A stretch of DNA of 15,183 nt. Origin: DUAL01 sp036012565. GTDB taxonomy: Bacteria > Bacteroidota > Bacteroidia > Flavobacteriales > BACL11. The stretch lies in assembly GCA_036012565.1 (NCBI GenBank), contig DASCPP010000091.1, positions 1 to 15,183 of the forward strand. The letters run 5' to 3'. This document shows, piece by piece, positions 7,097-14,932 of this stretch (positions are counted from its first letter, which is position 1; each line of letters opens with the position of its first letter). The notes beneath the pieces were generated by a model. That model ran no database searches. It saw only the letters and a program-made list of their open reading frames with translations, and was not told the DNA's origin. The translations under genes and the position numbers were made by a program.

Positions 7097-7732
7097 TTAC
7101 CTCAAATCAATTACCTCAACATCTGGATAGTTGGTAGTATTAAAGTAAAAAGGAGGGAGTTCTTGATTGGTTTTAAAACTTTTAATATTGTAGGTGTAAA
7201 TTCCTCCATTTTTATCGTAAAGTGCTAAAATACTTATTTGGCTTTTTAGTGCGTTTATCGTTAATCGTATTTTCATAATTGGGCCACTTTCCTTTGGAAA
7301 AAGGTCAATGATATGCATTCGCGCTCCATTAACTGATTTTACCTCTACATAAGCGCTTCTATAGTCTTCATCATAAACGGTAAAAAGTTTGTTGGGGCTT
7401 ATGTCATCTTCATCTTCCAAGTCATAATCCATAATTTGCACCTCATTCATTCCTTTCAAATAAATCCAATGCGTAGTGCCGTTATTTATTATGAGTTGCT
7501 GAGGCATATCAATCCTAAAGTTTTCACCTTTCAAATCTAATTTTCCTCTACTTTTCTCATTTATTCCAGCGCTTTTGTTAGTGAAAATGTGGTCAAATTC
7601 TATACTAATAGAACTATATATTTTTGTGGTTTCACTTAATTTTGCTAATATATCAGTAGCTAATTTATCTTGCCCTATTGCATTAGTTAAGATTATACAA
7701 ATACTTAAAAATGAAGTAATTATCTTTCTCAT
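7097..7732 (-). CDS. lolA: LolA-family outer-membrane lipoprotein carrier protein
   Basis: A periplasmic chaperone expected to accept lipoproteins from the LolCDE-type exporter and carry them to the outer membrane. The 211-residue product starts with a signal peptide (MRKIITSFLSICIILTNAIG, cleavage near residue 20-21), and there is no lipobox cysteine. The rest fits the LolA half-barrel: an early SSISIEFDHIF strand, a GKLDLKGENFRIDMP segment (family form G.l.lk.p.kfR..yp), WIYLKGMNEVQIMDYD, and a C-terminal SFKTNQELPPFYFNTTNYPDVEVIDLR resembling the family ending. Its ATG lies one base after the ftsK stop (TAAGATG), so it depends on the ftsK transcript. An ftsK-lolA pairing is familiar in Bacteroidota and supports the call. 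LolB is generally absent in that phylum, so the receiving step is unknown. Confidence 0.87.
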   Translation of the reverse strand: MRKIITSFLSICIILTNAIGQDKLATDILAKLSETTKIYSSISIEFDHIFTNKSAGINEKSRGKLDLKGENFRIDMPQQLIINNGTTHWIYLKGMNEVQIMDYDLEDEDDISPNKLFTVYDEDYRSAYVEVKSVNGARMHIIDLFPKESGPIMKIRLTINALKSQISILALYDKNGGIYTYNIKSFKTNQELPPFYFNTTNYPDVEVIDLR

Positions 7733-7733
7733 C

Positions 7734-10085
7734 TTAATTGTATAATGTATTTAGTAATTCCTCCAAAGCCATTTCATCACGAACCAATACTTGCCTTGCT
7801 TTACTTCCTTCAAAAGGACCAACAATTCCGGCTGATTCCAGTTCATCTATTATTCTTCCTGCTCGGTTGTATCCAAGTTTTAATCTTCTTTGTATCATAG
7901 AGGTGGAGCCCTGTTGGTGCTTTACAACTACTCTTGCCGCATCATCAAACAAGGCATCTCTTTCATCTAAATTAATATCGCCATTAGCTGTTTTTGATTC
8001 TCCAACAAATTCTGGAAGCATATGCACCTCAGGGTAAGCCCTTTGCGCACCAATATAATCACAAATAGCATCTACTTCAGGAGTGTCAATAAAAGCGCAT
8101 TGCAAACGTGATAAATCACTGCCAGTTGAAATTAGCATATCGCCCATTCCTATTAATTGTTCGGCTCCTTTACTATCCATGATTGTTCTGGAATCAGTGG
8201 ATGAGGTTACCCTAAAAGCAACCCTTGCTGGGAAGTTGGCTTTTATAAGTCCTGTAATTACATTTACAGATGGTCTTTGTGTAGCTACAATCAAATGAAT
8301 ACCAATAGCACGAGCCAATTGTGCAAGGCGGGCAATAGGGGTTTCAATTTCTTTTCCTGCTGTCATTATTAAATCAGAAAACTCATCAATAATCAAAACT
8401 ATGTATGGTAAAAATCTATGTCCATCATTTGGATTTAGCTTTCGTGCGATAAACTTTTTATTGTATTCCACAATATTTCTACAATGTGCTTGCTTGCACA
8501 AGTCGTATCTTTCATCCATCTCAATGCAAAGGGAATTTATGGTATTCACCACCTTTTTGGTATCGGTAATTATTGCATCTTCCGAATCAGGAAGTTTTGC
8601 CAAATAATGTCTTTCAATTTTATTAAAAAGTGATAGTTCTACTTTCTTTGGGTCAACCAATACAAACTTAATTTGTGATGGGTGCTTTATATACAATAAG
8701 GATGCCAAGACTACATTCAGTCCAACTGATTTCCCTTGCCCAGTTGCACCCGCCATAAGCAGGTGAGGCATTTTTGCTAAATCCACTACATAGGTTTCGT
8801 TAGATATGGTTTTCCCAAAAGCAATTGGTAATTCCATTTTACTATTCTGAAACTTTTCAGAGGATAGCACATCAAACATGGAGACTATATTCTTGTTTTT
8901 ATTAGGCACTTCAATACCAATGGTTCCTCTTCCAGGAATTGGGGCTATAATTCTAATTCCTTCTGCTGCCAAGCTAAGGGCTATATCATCTTCTAGGTTT
9001 TTAATTTTCGAAATTCTAATTCCTGCTTCTGGCACAATTTCATAAAGAGTGATAGTTGGCCCAATGGTGGCTTTTATAGAGTCAATGCCTATGCTATAAT
9101 TTCCAAGCGTTTCCACAATTCTTCCCTTATTTGCTTCCAACTCCTCTTTGTCTATTTTTATTTCACTTTCTCCATAGTCTTTCAGTAAACCAATTTCCGG
9201 CATCTTATATTCAGATAGTTCCAAAGTAGGATCGTAATCTCCCAATTCTTTCAATTTATCTTTTATTTCTTTCTCTGATAGGGTTTCTTCTTTTTCACAC
9301 TCGGCTACTTCAATATCCAAATCATCAGTTTTCTTTTCTGGTTTTTTCTCAGTAATTAAGTCGGCTTCACTTGGGGTTTCTATCTCTTCCACAACTTTTA
9401 CTTTTGGTGGAGTATCAATAATATTTTCCTCCTTTTTTTCTACTTTTTTTTCTTGCGCTTTTGGGGTTGGTTTTAGTTTTGAGAGAAAATCTTTCACAAA
9501 TGTGAGATTTATTTTAATTGCTGGAAACCAAATTACAATAAGTGCAACAAAAAGTAATAACTTTGTACCTATTGCTCCTAACATTGCATTGAGCCATTCG
9601 TTACAAAAATGACCAACACTGCCACCTAAAATCGGATATTCTTCCTTTATAAAGAAATGCCCAAAAAATAATGAGAGCCAAATCATTGCTGTTAGCCCAT
9701 GCTTTATTGATTTTCTAACAGGAAGTGTATTAATTTTTATCAGTTTTAATCCAATAATAAAAAGTAAGCAAACTACTATGAATGAAGAAATTCCAAATCC
9801 TTGAGAAATAAACCAATGAGAGATTAGGGCTCCTAAGTTTCCTAAACTGTTCTCCGCCAAAGCTTCAGAAGCAGTTATTATTTCACAAAGATTTTTTCCA
9901 GAAACGATACTATAATCTGCTTTCCAAGTAAAAAGAAAGGAAATAAAAGCAATTAGGAGATAAGCAGTAGCCAATAAAAAGAGGTACCCCACTTTTTTAT
10001 GATTCTTTTCGTTTTTAAAAGGGGCAGTAATTTTAGAGAATCTGAAACTGCTTTTCTTTTTTGATTTTTTCAATCGTACATTCAT
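7734..10085 (-). CDS. ftsK: DNA translocase FtsK/SpoIIIE
   Basis: A membrane-anchored, septum-located hexameric ATPase that pumps DNA to finish chromosome segregation and dimer resolution at division. It has 783 residues, shorter than E. coli FtsK (1329) because the linker is short, as usual in Bacteroidota. Parts: a basic N-terminal tail; about four membrane segments (33-53, 88-113, 129-145, 166-188); a charged Lys/Glu-rich linker (about 203-290); the motor with Walker A GATGQGKS (446-453) and Walker B LIIDEFSDLI (Asp567, Glu568); and a winged-helix gamma domain (about 710-783, with QRRLKLGYNRAGRIIDELE) that reads polar DNA motifs. The start ATG 10085 has a TAnnTTTG box 7 bp upstream. It is the first gene of a two-gene unit with lolA and is divergent from the arginine hydrolase genes. 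Confidence 0.96.
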   Translation of the reverse strand: MNVRLKKSKKKSSFRFSKITAPFKNEKNHKKVGYLFLLATAYLLIAFISFLFTWKADYSIVSGKNLCEIITASEALAENSLGNLGALISHWFISQGFGISSFIVVCLLFIIGLKLIKINTLPVRKSIKHGLTAMIWLSLFFGHFFIKEEYPILGGSVGHFCNEWLNAMLGAIGTKLLLFVALIVIWFPAIKINLTFVKDFLSKLKPTPKAQEKKVEKKEENIIDTPPKVKVVEEIETPSEADLITEKKPEKKTDDLDIEVAECEKEETLSEKEIKDKLKELGDYDPTLELSEYKMPEIGLLKDYGESEIKIDKEELEANKGRIVETLGNYSIGIDSIKATIGPTITLYEIVPEAGIRISKIKNLEDDIALSLAAEGIRIIAPIPGRGTIGIEVPNKNKNIVSMFDVLSSEKFQNSKMELPIAFGKTISNETYVVDLAKMPHLLMAGATGQGKSVGLNVVLASLLYIKHPSQIKFVLVDPKKVELSLFNKIERHYLAKLPDSEDAIITDTKKVVNTINSLCIEMDERYDLCKQAHCRNIVEYNKKFIARKLNPNDGHRFLPYIVLIIDEFSDLIMTAGKEIETPIARLAQLARAIGIHLIVATQRPSVNVITGLIKANFPARVAFRVTSSTDSRTIMDSKGAEQLIGMGDMLISTGSDLSRLQCAFIDTPEVDAICDYIGAQRAYPEVHMLPEFVGESKTANGDINLDERDALFDDAARVVVKHQQGSTSMIQRRLKLGYNRAGRIIDELESAGIVGPFEGSKARQVLVRDEMALEELLNTLYN

Positions 10086-10092
10086 AGAACTT

Positions 10093-10100
10093 CAAAAATA
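10093..10100 (-). promoter_or_regulatory. Candidate -7 promoter element (TATTTTTG) for ftsK
   Basis: On the minus strand TATTTTTG fits TAnnTTTG and ends 7 bp before the ftsK ATG, implying a very short leader. The region where the -33 element should lie overlaps the 20-bp palindrome at 10113-10132. Confidence 0.45.
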
Positions 10101-10112
10101 CAAATACTGAGA

Positions 10113-10132
10113 TGTATTGTACTGATAATACA
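10113..10132. promoter_or_regulatory. 20-bp imperfect palindrome, possible operator
   Basis: TGTATTGTACTGATAATACA: seven of ten half-site positions pair, including a perfect six-base outer arm (TGTATT/AATACA). It falls upstream of the ftsK -7 box, over the expected spacer/-33 zone, and about 80 bp upstream of the opposite promoter. It does not match the ArgR box core (TGAAT...ATTCA). AT-rich DNA yields such palindromes by chance fairly often. Confidence 0.3.
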
Positions 10133-10214
10133 ACTATTATATGAGCAATAAATTGTTAATAATTATACCTTAATATCCTATTATGAATTTTAGTAAAAAG
10201 CAGAATTAAAAAAT

Positions 10215-10222
10215 TAAATTTG
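10215..10222 (+). promoter_or_regulatory. Candidate -7 promoter element (TAAATTTG) for the arginine hydrolase operon
   Basis: TAAATTTG fits TAnnTTTG and is followed by C, as in the protease promoter. It ends 9 bp before ATG 10232, so the transcript may be almost leaderless. Its last three bases form the TTG that would be an alternative start codon at 10220, which argues against that start. Confidence 0.5.
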
Positions 10223-10231
10223 CAAACAGAA

Positions 10232-11146
10232 ATGATTCATCTGAAAATAAATAATGAAACGGCTTTTTTATCAATGGTAATTGTCGGAATAGTAAAGGAT
10301 TTTGGTGGTGTGCCAACACTTTCCAAATGCATTGACCCTAAATCAAGAGCACATATATTGACAGGAACTTATCCTATTGAAGAAGATATTAGAAGAGAGA
10401 TGGATGCATTTATTGCTGTTTTTGAAAAGTATGGTATTAAAGTATATAGACCAAAAAATATCAAAGGATTGAATCAGATTTTCATGCGTGATATTACTTT
10501 TGTGGTAGATGATAAATTGGTAATTTCAAATACTATTGAAGAGAGAAAAAAAGAAATTAATGCTGTGGCTGATGTGTTGTGTCAAATTCCTGAAAAGGAT
10601 ATTATAAAAATGCCACTGATTGCAAGGGTTGAAGGTGGTGATGTAATGCCATGGAATGACTATGTATTTGTTGGGTATTCTGAAAAAAAAGATTTTGAAA
10701 AATATACAGTTGCCAGAACCAACAAAGCAGGAGTTGAATTTTTAACTGAAACTTTTCCTACTAAAAAAGTAAAAGGTTTCGAACTCAATAAATCGGATGA
10801 TGACCCAAGAGAAAATGCCTTGCACTTGGACTGTTGTTTTCAGCCGATAGGAAAAAATATCGCTATTATGTACAAGGATGGTTTTAAGCATTCAGCAGAT
10901 GTTGAGTTTTTAGTGAATTATTTTGGTAATGAAAACATAATTAAAGTAAGCAAAGAAGAAATGTACAATATGAACTGTAATGTATTTTCAATTTCAGAAA
11001 GCGTTATTATTTCAGAAAAAGGATTTACAAGGTTAAATACAGAGCTAAGGAAAAGAGGATTTACAGTAGAGGAAGTTCCTTATGCTGAAATAGCAAAAAT
11101 GGAAGGGCTTTTAAGATGTTCAACAATGCCGTTAATTAGAGGTTAG
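10232..11146 (+). CDS. Arginine deiminase-like amidinohydrolase (pentein superfamily)
   Basis: A 304-residue cytoplasmic enzyme of the arginine deiminase/dimethylargininase/amidinotransferase superfamily. It probably hydrolyses the guanidinium group of arginine or a derivative to a ureido product plus ammonia or an amine. Active-site motifs are in the expected order: FMRD (84-87), EGGD (134-137), HLD (198-200) and the nucleophile Cys296 in GLLRCSTMPLIRG at the C terminus. The substrate is not settled: arginine, methylarginine or agmatine, or amidino transfer, are all possible. I start at ATG 10232, because the in-frame TTG at 10220 lies inside the promoter box and the family usually begins close to this Met. 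The next gene, 25 bp on, is a second pentein hydrolase (CtlX), then argS, so arginine is the most natural substrate. Confidence 0.8.
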   Translation: MIHLKINNETAFLSMVIVGIVKDFGGVPTLSKCIDPKSRAHILTGTYPIEEDIRREMDAFIAVFEKYGIKVYRPKNIKGLNQIFMRDITFVVDDKLVISNTIEERKKEINAVADVLCQIPEKDIIKMPLIARVEGGDVMPWNDYVFVGYSEKKDFEKYTVARTNKAGVEFLTETFPTKKVKGFELNKSDDDPRENALHLDCCFQPIGKNIAIMYKDGFKHSADVEFLVNYFGNENIIKVSKEEMYNMNCNVFSISESVIISEKGFTRLNTELRKRGFTVEEVPYAEIAKMEGLLRCSTMPLIRG

Positions 11147-11170
11147 ATTTGAGATAATAGATATTAGATA
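11143..11170 (+). repeat. 7-bp tandem array filling the gap before ctlX
   Basis: Four heptads in register: TTAGATT, TGAGATA, ATAGATA and TTAGATA, followed by G and the ctlX ATG. The array includes the TAG stop of the deiminase-like gene and occupies the whole intergenic gap, where a ribosome-binding region would be. It shares the TAGATAG unit (shifted register) with the array after lolA. Confidence 0.5.
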
Positions 11171-11171
11171 G

Positions 11172-12107
11172 ATGAAACAGATTACAAATACAATAATGAT
11201 GATAAAGCCAGTGGGTTTTAGGTACAATGAACAAACGGCTGTCAATAATTATTACCAAAAGGTATTGGCTAATTTAACTGCTGAGCAAACGCAAGAAAAT
11301 GCCTTAAGTGAGTTCAATGCATTTGTAGATAAATTAAGAAATGCAGGAGTAAATGTTGTAGTGGTTGAGGATACAGAATATCCTGATACCCCTGATTCAA
11401 TATTTCCTAACAATTGGGTTTCTTTTCATGAAAATGGAATTGTAGGGCTTTACCCTATGTATGCAGAAAACAGAAGGGATGAAAGACGAGAAGATATTTT
11501 TGATACTTTGGTGGATGAGCATGGTTTTTCTATTGAAGAAATAAAAGATTTTACAGAATCTGAGGAACATGATAAATTTTTGGAAGGAACAGGAAGTGTG
11601 GTGCTAGATAGAGAGAATAAGATTTGTTATGCGGCTATTTCTATCCGTACGGATGAGATTGCTGTGATGCAATTCTGTGGGGAGTTTGGTTACCGACCAG
11701 TTTGCTTTACCGCCAACCAGGATGTTGATGGGGAGCGTATGGCAATTTACCATACTAATGTTATGATGTGTGTAGAGGATACTTTTGCGGTTATCTGCTT
11801 GGATACCATTGATGATGAGATGGAAAGAAAAAATGTAGCAGAAAACTTGAAAGAAACAGCAAAGGAAATTATTGAAATAACAGAAGAACAGAACCAAAGG
11901 TTTGCAGGAAATATGTTGCAAGTAATGGGCGATAAACCTTACCTTGTGATGTCCAACTCGGCTTATAGTAGTTTAACGGATGAACAAAAAACGGTTATTG
12001 AAAAACATTGTTCTATTTTATACAGTTCACTAGATACTATTGAAGCCTGTGGTGGAGGAAGTGCAAGATGTATGATGGCAGAAATATTTTTACCAAAACA
12101 AAAATAA
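11172..12107 (+). CDS. ctlX: CtlX-type citrulline hydrolase (pentein superfamily)
   Basis: A 311-residue cytoplasmic hydrolase resembling CtlX, the citrulline ureidase known from Francisella, which splits citrulline to ornithine, carbon dioxide and ammonia without making carbamoyl phosphate. Motifs in order are SIFPNNW (76-82), EGTGSVVLD (138-146), YHTNVMMC (193-200) and the nucleophile Cys300 in GGGSARCMMAEIFLP. These match the CtlX group better than the shorter-range motifs of the preceding deiminase-like protein, so the pair are paralogues at superfamily level and not a recent duplication. The start ATG 11172 follows a 7-bp repeat array. The last codons overlap argS by one base (TAATG). 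Within the operon it could take the product of the upstream enzyme. Activity on citrulline is inferred from the family only. Confidence 0.82.
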   Translation: MKQITNTIMMIKPVGFRYNEQTAVNNYYQKVLANLTAEQTQENALSEFNAFVDKLRNAGVNVVVVEDTEYPDTPDSIFPNNWVSFHENGIVGLYPMYAENRRDERREDIFDTLVDEHGFSIEEIKDFTESEEHDKFLEGTGSVVLDRENKICYAAISIRTDEIAVMQFCGEFGYRPVCFTANQDVDGERMAIYHTNVMMCVEDTFAVICLDTIDDEMERKNVAENLKETAKEIIEITEEQNQRFAGNMLQVMGDKPYLVMSNSAYSSLTDEQKTVIEKHCSILYSSLDTIEACGGGSARCMMAEIFLPKQK

Positions 12108-13876
12108 TGATAGAAGAAATTTTAAAACTGGAAATAGAAAAATGTTTAGCGGAATCGTACTTGGCAACTGACCAGAGTATTCAATTTCAAAAAACCAGAA
12201 AGGATTTTGAGGGAGATATTACCTTGGTCGTATTTCCATTGTTGAGGGTTTCCAAAAAGGGGCCAGAACAAACTGCTGATGAGATAGGGAGTTATTTAAA
12301 AGAAAACGTTGCTGAGGTTATAAATTTCAATGTGGTAAAAGGTTTCTTAAATCTTGAGATTGCTAAAAGATTCTGGTTTAATCAGTTTTTTAATATTTAC
12401 AATATTGCTGATTATGGTTTGGCAATAATTGATGATAATGCTCCTACTTATTTAGTGGAGTACTCATCACCTAATACCAATAAACCAATTCACTTGGGGC
12501 ATTTACGAAATAATTTTTTGGGCTATTCTGTTGCTGAGATAATAAAGGCAAGTGGTAAGAACGTAAAGAAAGTACAGGTTATTAATGACAGAGGAATACA
12601 TATTTGTAAATCTATGGTGGCTTGGCTGGAATTTGGAAATAATGAAACACCTGAATCTTCTGGAAAGAAAGGGGATCATTTGGTTGGAAAATATTATATA
12701 GAATTTGATAAGCACTACAAAAAAGAGATTGCCGATTTGGTTGATTCTGGAATAGAAATAAAGCAAGCTGAAAAAGAAGCTCCTATCCTGATAAAAGCAA
12801 AAGAGATGCTCTTAAAGTGGGAAGCAAAAGATGTTGAAGTAAGAGCACTCTGGAAAAAAATGAACAAATGGGTATTTGATGGGTTTGCTACTACTTATAA
12901 AAGATTAGGTGTAAACTTTGATAAAAATTATTATGAAAGTGATACTTATCTTTTAGGGAAGAAAGTTGTAAAGATTGGTCTTGAAAAAGGAGTTTTTTAT
13001 AAAAAAGAAGACGGTTCGGTATGGATAGATTTATCAGATGAAGGATTAGATGAGAAAATTATTTTGCGTTCGGATGGTACCGCTGTTTATATGACACAAG
13101 ATATTGGTACAGCTATACAAAGATATGAGGATTTTGGTTTTTCTCATATGGCATATATAGTTGCTAATGAGCAAGATTATCATTTTAAGGTATTGTTCTT
13201 AATATTAGATAAGTTGGGATATGAGTGGGCAAAAACCTGTTATCACTTATCCTATGGGATGGTAGATTTACCTTCTGGAAGAATGAAATCTCGTGAAGGG
13301 ACTGTAGTAGATGCAGATGATTTTATACAAGAAATGGTTGATACAGCCAAAAGCATAGCAAAGGAATTAGGAAAATTAGAGGGAACGACAGAGAAAGAGG
13401 CAAATGATTTGTATGAAATTATTGGCTTAGGAGCATTAAAATATTTTTTACTTAAAGTTGATCCTAAAAAACGTATGCTTTTTGACCCTAAAGAATCCAT
13501 AGATTTTAATGGAAATACAGGACCATTTATCCAATACGCTTACGCTAGAATTCAATCTTTAAAAAGAAAGCATAAGGCTAAGGTGACAATACCAAAATCA
13601 GTTGATATAACAGATAAAGAACAAGAAATTATAAAGTTGTTAATGGAATTTCCATCCACTATACAAGAAGCAGCAGCTAATTATAGCCCTGCACTTGTTG
13701 CCAATTATGTTTATGACTTGGTGAAGGAGTACAATACTTACTACCAAAGCACTTCTATACTTACAGCTGAGAGTAATGATCTAATTAATTTTCGATTAGG
13801 ACTATCAGTTAAGGTTGGGGACGTAATAAAAGTAGCTATGGGATTGTTAGGAGTTGGTGTCCCTGATAGGATGTGA
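12107..13876 (+). CDS. argS: Arginyl-tRNA synthetase
   Basis: A class I synthetase charging tRNA-Arg with arginine in the cytoplasm; 589 residues (E. coli 577). It has an N-terminal tRNA-recognition domain (about 1-110), then the catalytic Rossmann domain with the HIGH motif as HLGH (129-132) in SPNTNKPIHLGHLRNN. The KMSKS-equivalent is GRMKSREG (391-398), a degenerate form usual for ArgS. A C-terminal DALR anticodon-binding helix bundle (about 465-589) ends in VAMGLLGVGVPDRM, the family's typical tail. I start at ATG 12107, which shares its A with the ctlX TAA (TAATG). A further in-frame ATG at 12068 would add 13 residues unlike the family and lies inside ctlX. Coupling to two arginine-degrading enzymes could tie arginine charging to arginine turnover. 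Confidence 0.96.
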   Translation: MIEEILKLEIEKCLAESYLATDQSIQFQKTRKDFEGDITLVVFPLLRVSKKGPEQTADEIGSYLKENVAEVINFNVVKGFLNLEIAKRFWFNQFFNIYNIADYGLAIIDDNAPTYLVEYSSPNTNKPIHLGHLRNNFLGYSVAEIIKASGKNVKKVQVINDRGIHICKSMVAWLEFGNNETPESSGKKGDHLVGKYYIEFDKHYKKEIADLVDSGIEIKQAEKEAPILIKAKEMLLKWEAKDVEVRALWKKMNKWVFDGFATTYKRLGVNFDKNYYESDTYLLGKKVVKIGLEKGVFYKKEDGSVWIDLSDEGLDEKIILRSDGTAVYMTQDIGTAIQRYEDFGFSHMAYIVANEQDYHFKVLFLILDKLGYEWAKTCYHLSYGMVDLPSGRMKSREGTVVDADDFIQEMVDTAKSIAKELGKLEGTTEKEANDLYEIIGLGALKYFLLKVDPKKRMLFDPKESIDFNGNTGPFIQYAYARIQSLKRKHKAKVTIPKSVDITDKEQEIIKLLMEFPSTIQEAAANYSPALVANYVYDLVKEYNTYYQSTSILTAESNDLINFRLGLSVKVGDVIKVAMGLLGVGVPDRM

Positions 13877-13933
13877 GGAAAGTGATTATTTTAAGATCTA
13901 ATTTTTAATGTTTTTTTCATACAATTTTATCCA

Positions 13934-14932
13934 ATGAGAAACTTACTTTATTTGTTTTGTCTAATTCTTTCATCTTGTTTATCAGATGATAATTTAATTT
14001 TAGTTAAGAATTCTGGTACTGCACAAGGAAGTTTTTATCACATCCAGTATTTATCAGATGGTGGTGTGAATTACAAATCTCAGACAGATAGTATTTTCAG
14101 AGAAATAGATAGTTCTCTCTCTATTTACAAGGAATATTCACTTATTAGCAAGTTGAATAATGGGCAGAATTTGAAAACCGATTTACTTTTTAATGAGGTG
14201 TTTTTAGCGGCAGAAAAAGTGTACTTAGAGAGTGAAGGACATTTTGATTGTTCGATTTCTCCACTTGTGAAAGCCTGGGGTTTTTATAAAGATACATTGG
14301 GCGATTCCATTGTTATTGATTCAGTAAAGTTTCGTAATATTTTACCTTTTATTGGCTTTGATAAAATTAAGTTGATAAAAGATTCTCTAATTCTACCAAA
14401 AGGGATGAGGTTGGACTTCAATGCCATTGCTCAAGGATATACAGTAGATGTGATAGCACAATTTTTGCAAGAAAAAGGGAATAGTAATTATTTGATTGAA
14501 GTAGGTGGCGAGCTTTTGGCGAAAGGTAAAAATGCAGACGGAAACACTTGGAGAGTGGGGGTGGATAAGCCATCAGAAAATATAGATAAAAATGAACGTT
14601 TTCAGTTTATCTTGAATTTAGAGAATAAGGCATTAGCAACTTCTGGGAATTACCGTAGATTTTATGAAAAGGATGGGTTTAAATATGCACACACAATCAA
14701 TCCTTTTAGCGGATTTCCAGCACAAAATAAGTTGCTGAGTGTTACGGTTATTCATGAAAGTTGCATGTTGGCTGATGCTTATGCTACTGCATTTATGGTA
14801 ATGGGCACAAAGAAAAGTAAGCGATTTGTAAAATCTCATCCTGAAGTTGAAACCTACCTTGTTTACACTAATAAAAATGGAGAGTGGAATACTTTTATTA
14901 GTCCAGGAATGAAAAATAGGATTATAAATTAA
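13934..14932 (+). CDS. apbE: FAD:protein FMN transferase, lipoprotein
   Basis: ApbE covalently attaches FMN to a threonine of target proteins outside the cytoplasmic membrane, classically subunits NqrB and NqrC of the sodium-pumping NADH:quinone oxidoreductase. The 332-residue product begins with a lipoprotein signal (lipobox LSSC, Cys15) placing it in the periplasm, membrane-tethered. Family motifs are YHIQY near residue 35, a DFNAIAQGYTVD segment (Asp161; family DLGGIAKGYAVD), ATSGNYRRF (235-243), HTINPFSG (near 252-259) and SCMLADAYATAFMVMG, whose Asp and Thr fit the magnesium site. It lies 57 bp after argS with no promoter box of its own, so it is probably read through from argS. It converges on the nqrM-like gene, and their stop codons share bases. 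Confidence 0.93.
   Translation: MRNLLYLFCLILSSCLSDDNLILVKNSGTAQGSFYHIQYLSDGGVNYKSQTDSIFREIDSSLSIYKEYSLISKLNNGQNLKTDLLFNEVFLAAEKVYLESEGHFDCSISPLVKAWGFYKDTLGDSIVIDSVKFRNILPFIGFDKIKLIKDSLILPKGMRLDFNAIAQGYTVDVIAQFLQEKGNSNYLIEVGGELLAKGKNADGNTWRVGVDKPSENIDKNERFQFILNLENKALATSGNYRRFYEKDGFKYAHTINPFSGFPAQNKLLSVTVIHESCMLADAYATAFMVMGTKKSKRFVKSHPEVETYLVYTNKNGEWNTFISPGMKNRIIN

Noticed and set aside
7738..8607. Three plus-strand frames opposite ftsK
   Set aside because: Antisense shadows of the FtsK motor domain, without promoters or recognisable products.
10220..10231. TTG start giving four extra residues (MQTE) to the deiminase-like protein
   Set aside because: The TTG is part of the TAAATTTG promoter box and the family starts near the later Met.
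12068..12106. Upstream in-frame ATG for argS inside ctlX
   Set aside because: It would add 13 residues unlike ArgS N termini, whereas ATG 12107 gives the usual start and a TAATG junction.
13890..13920. T-rich tract with AGATCT palindrome between argS and apbE as a terminator
   Set aside because: The palindrome is only six bases with no loop and the T run is not preceded by a stable GC stem, so read-through into apbE is more likely.
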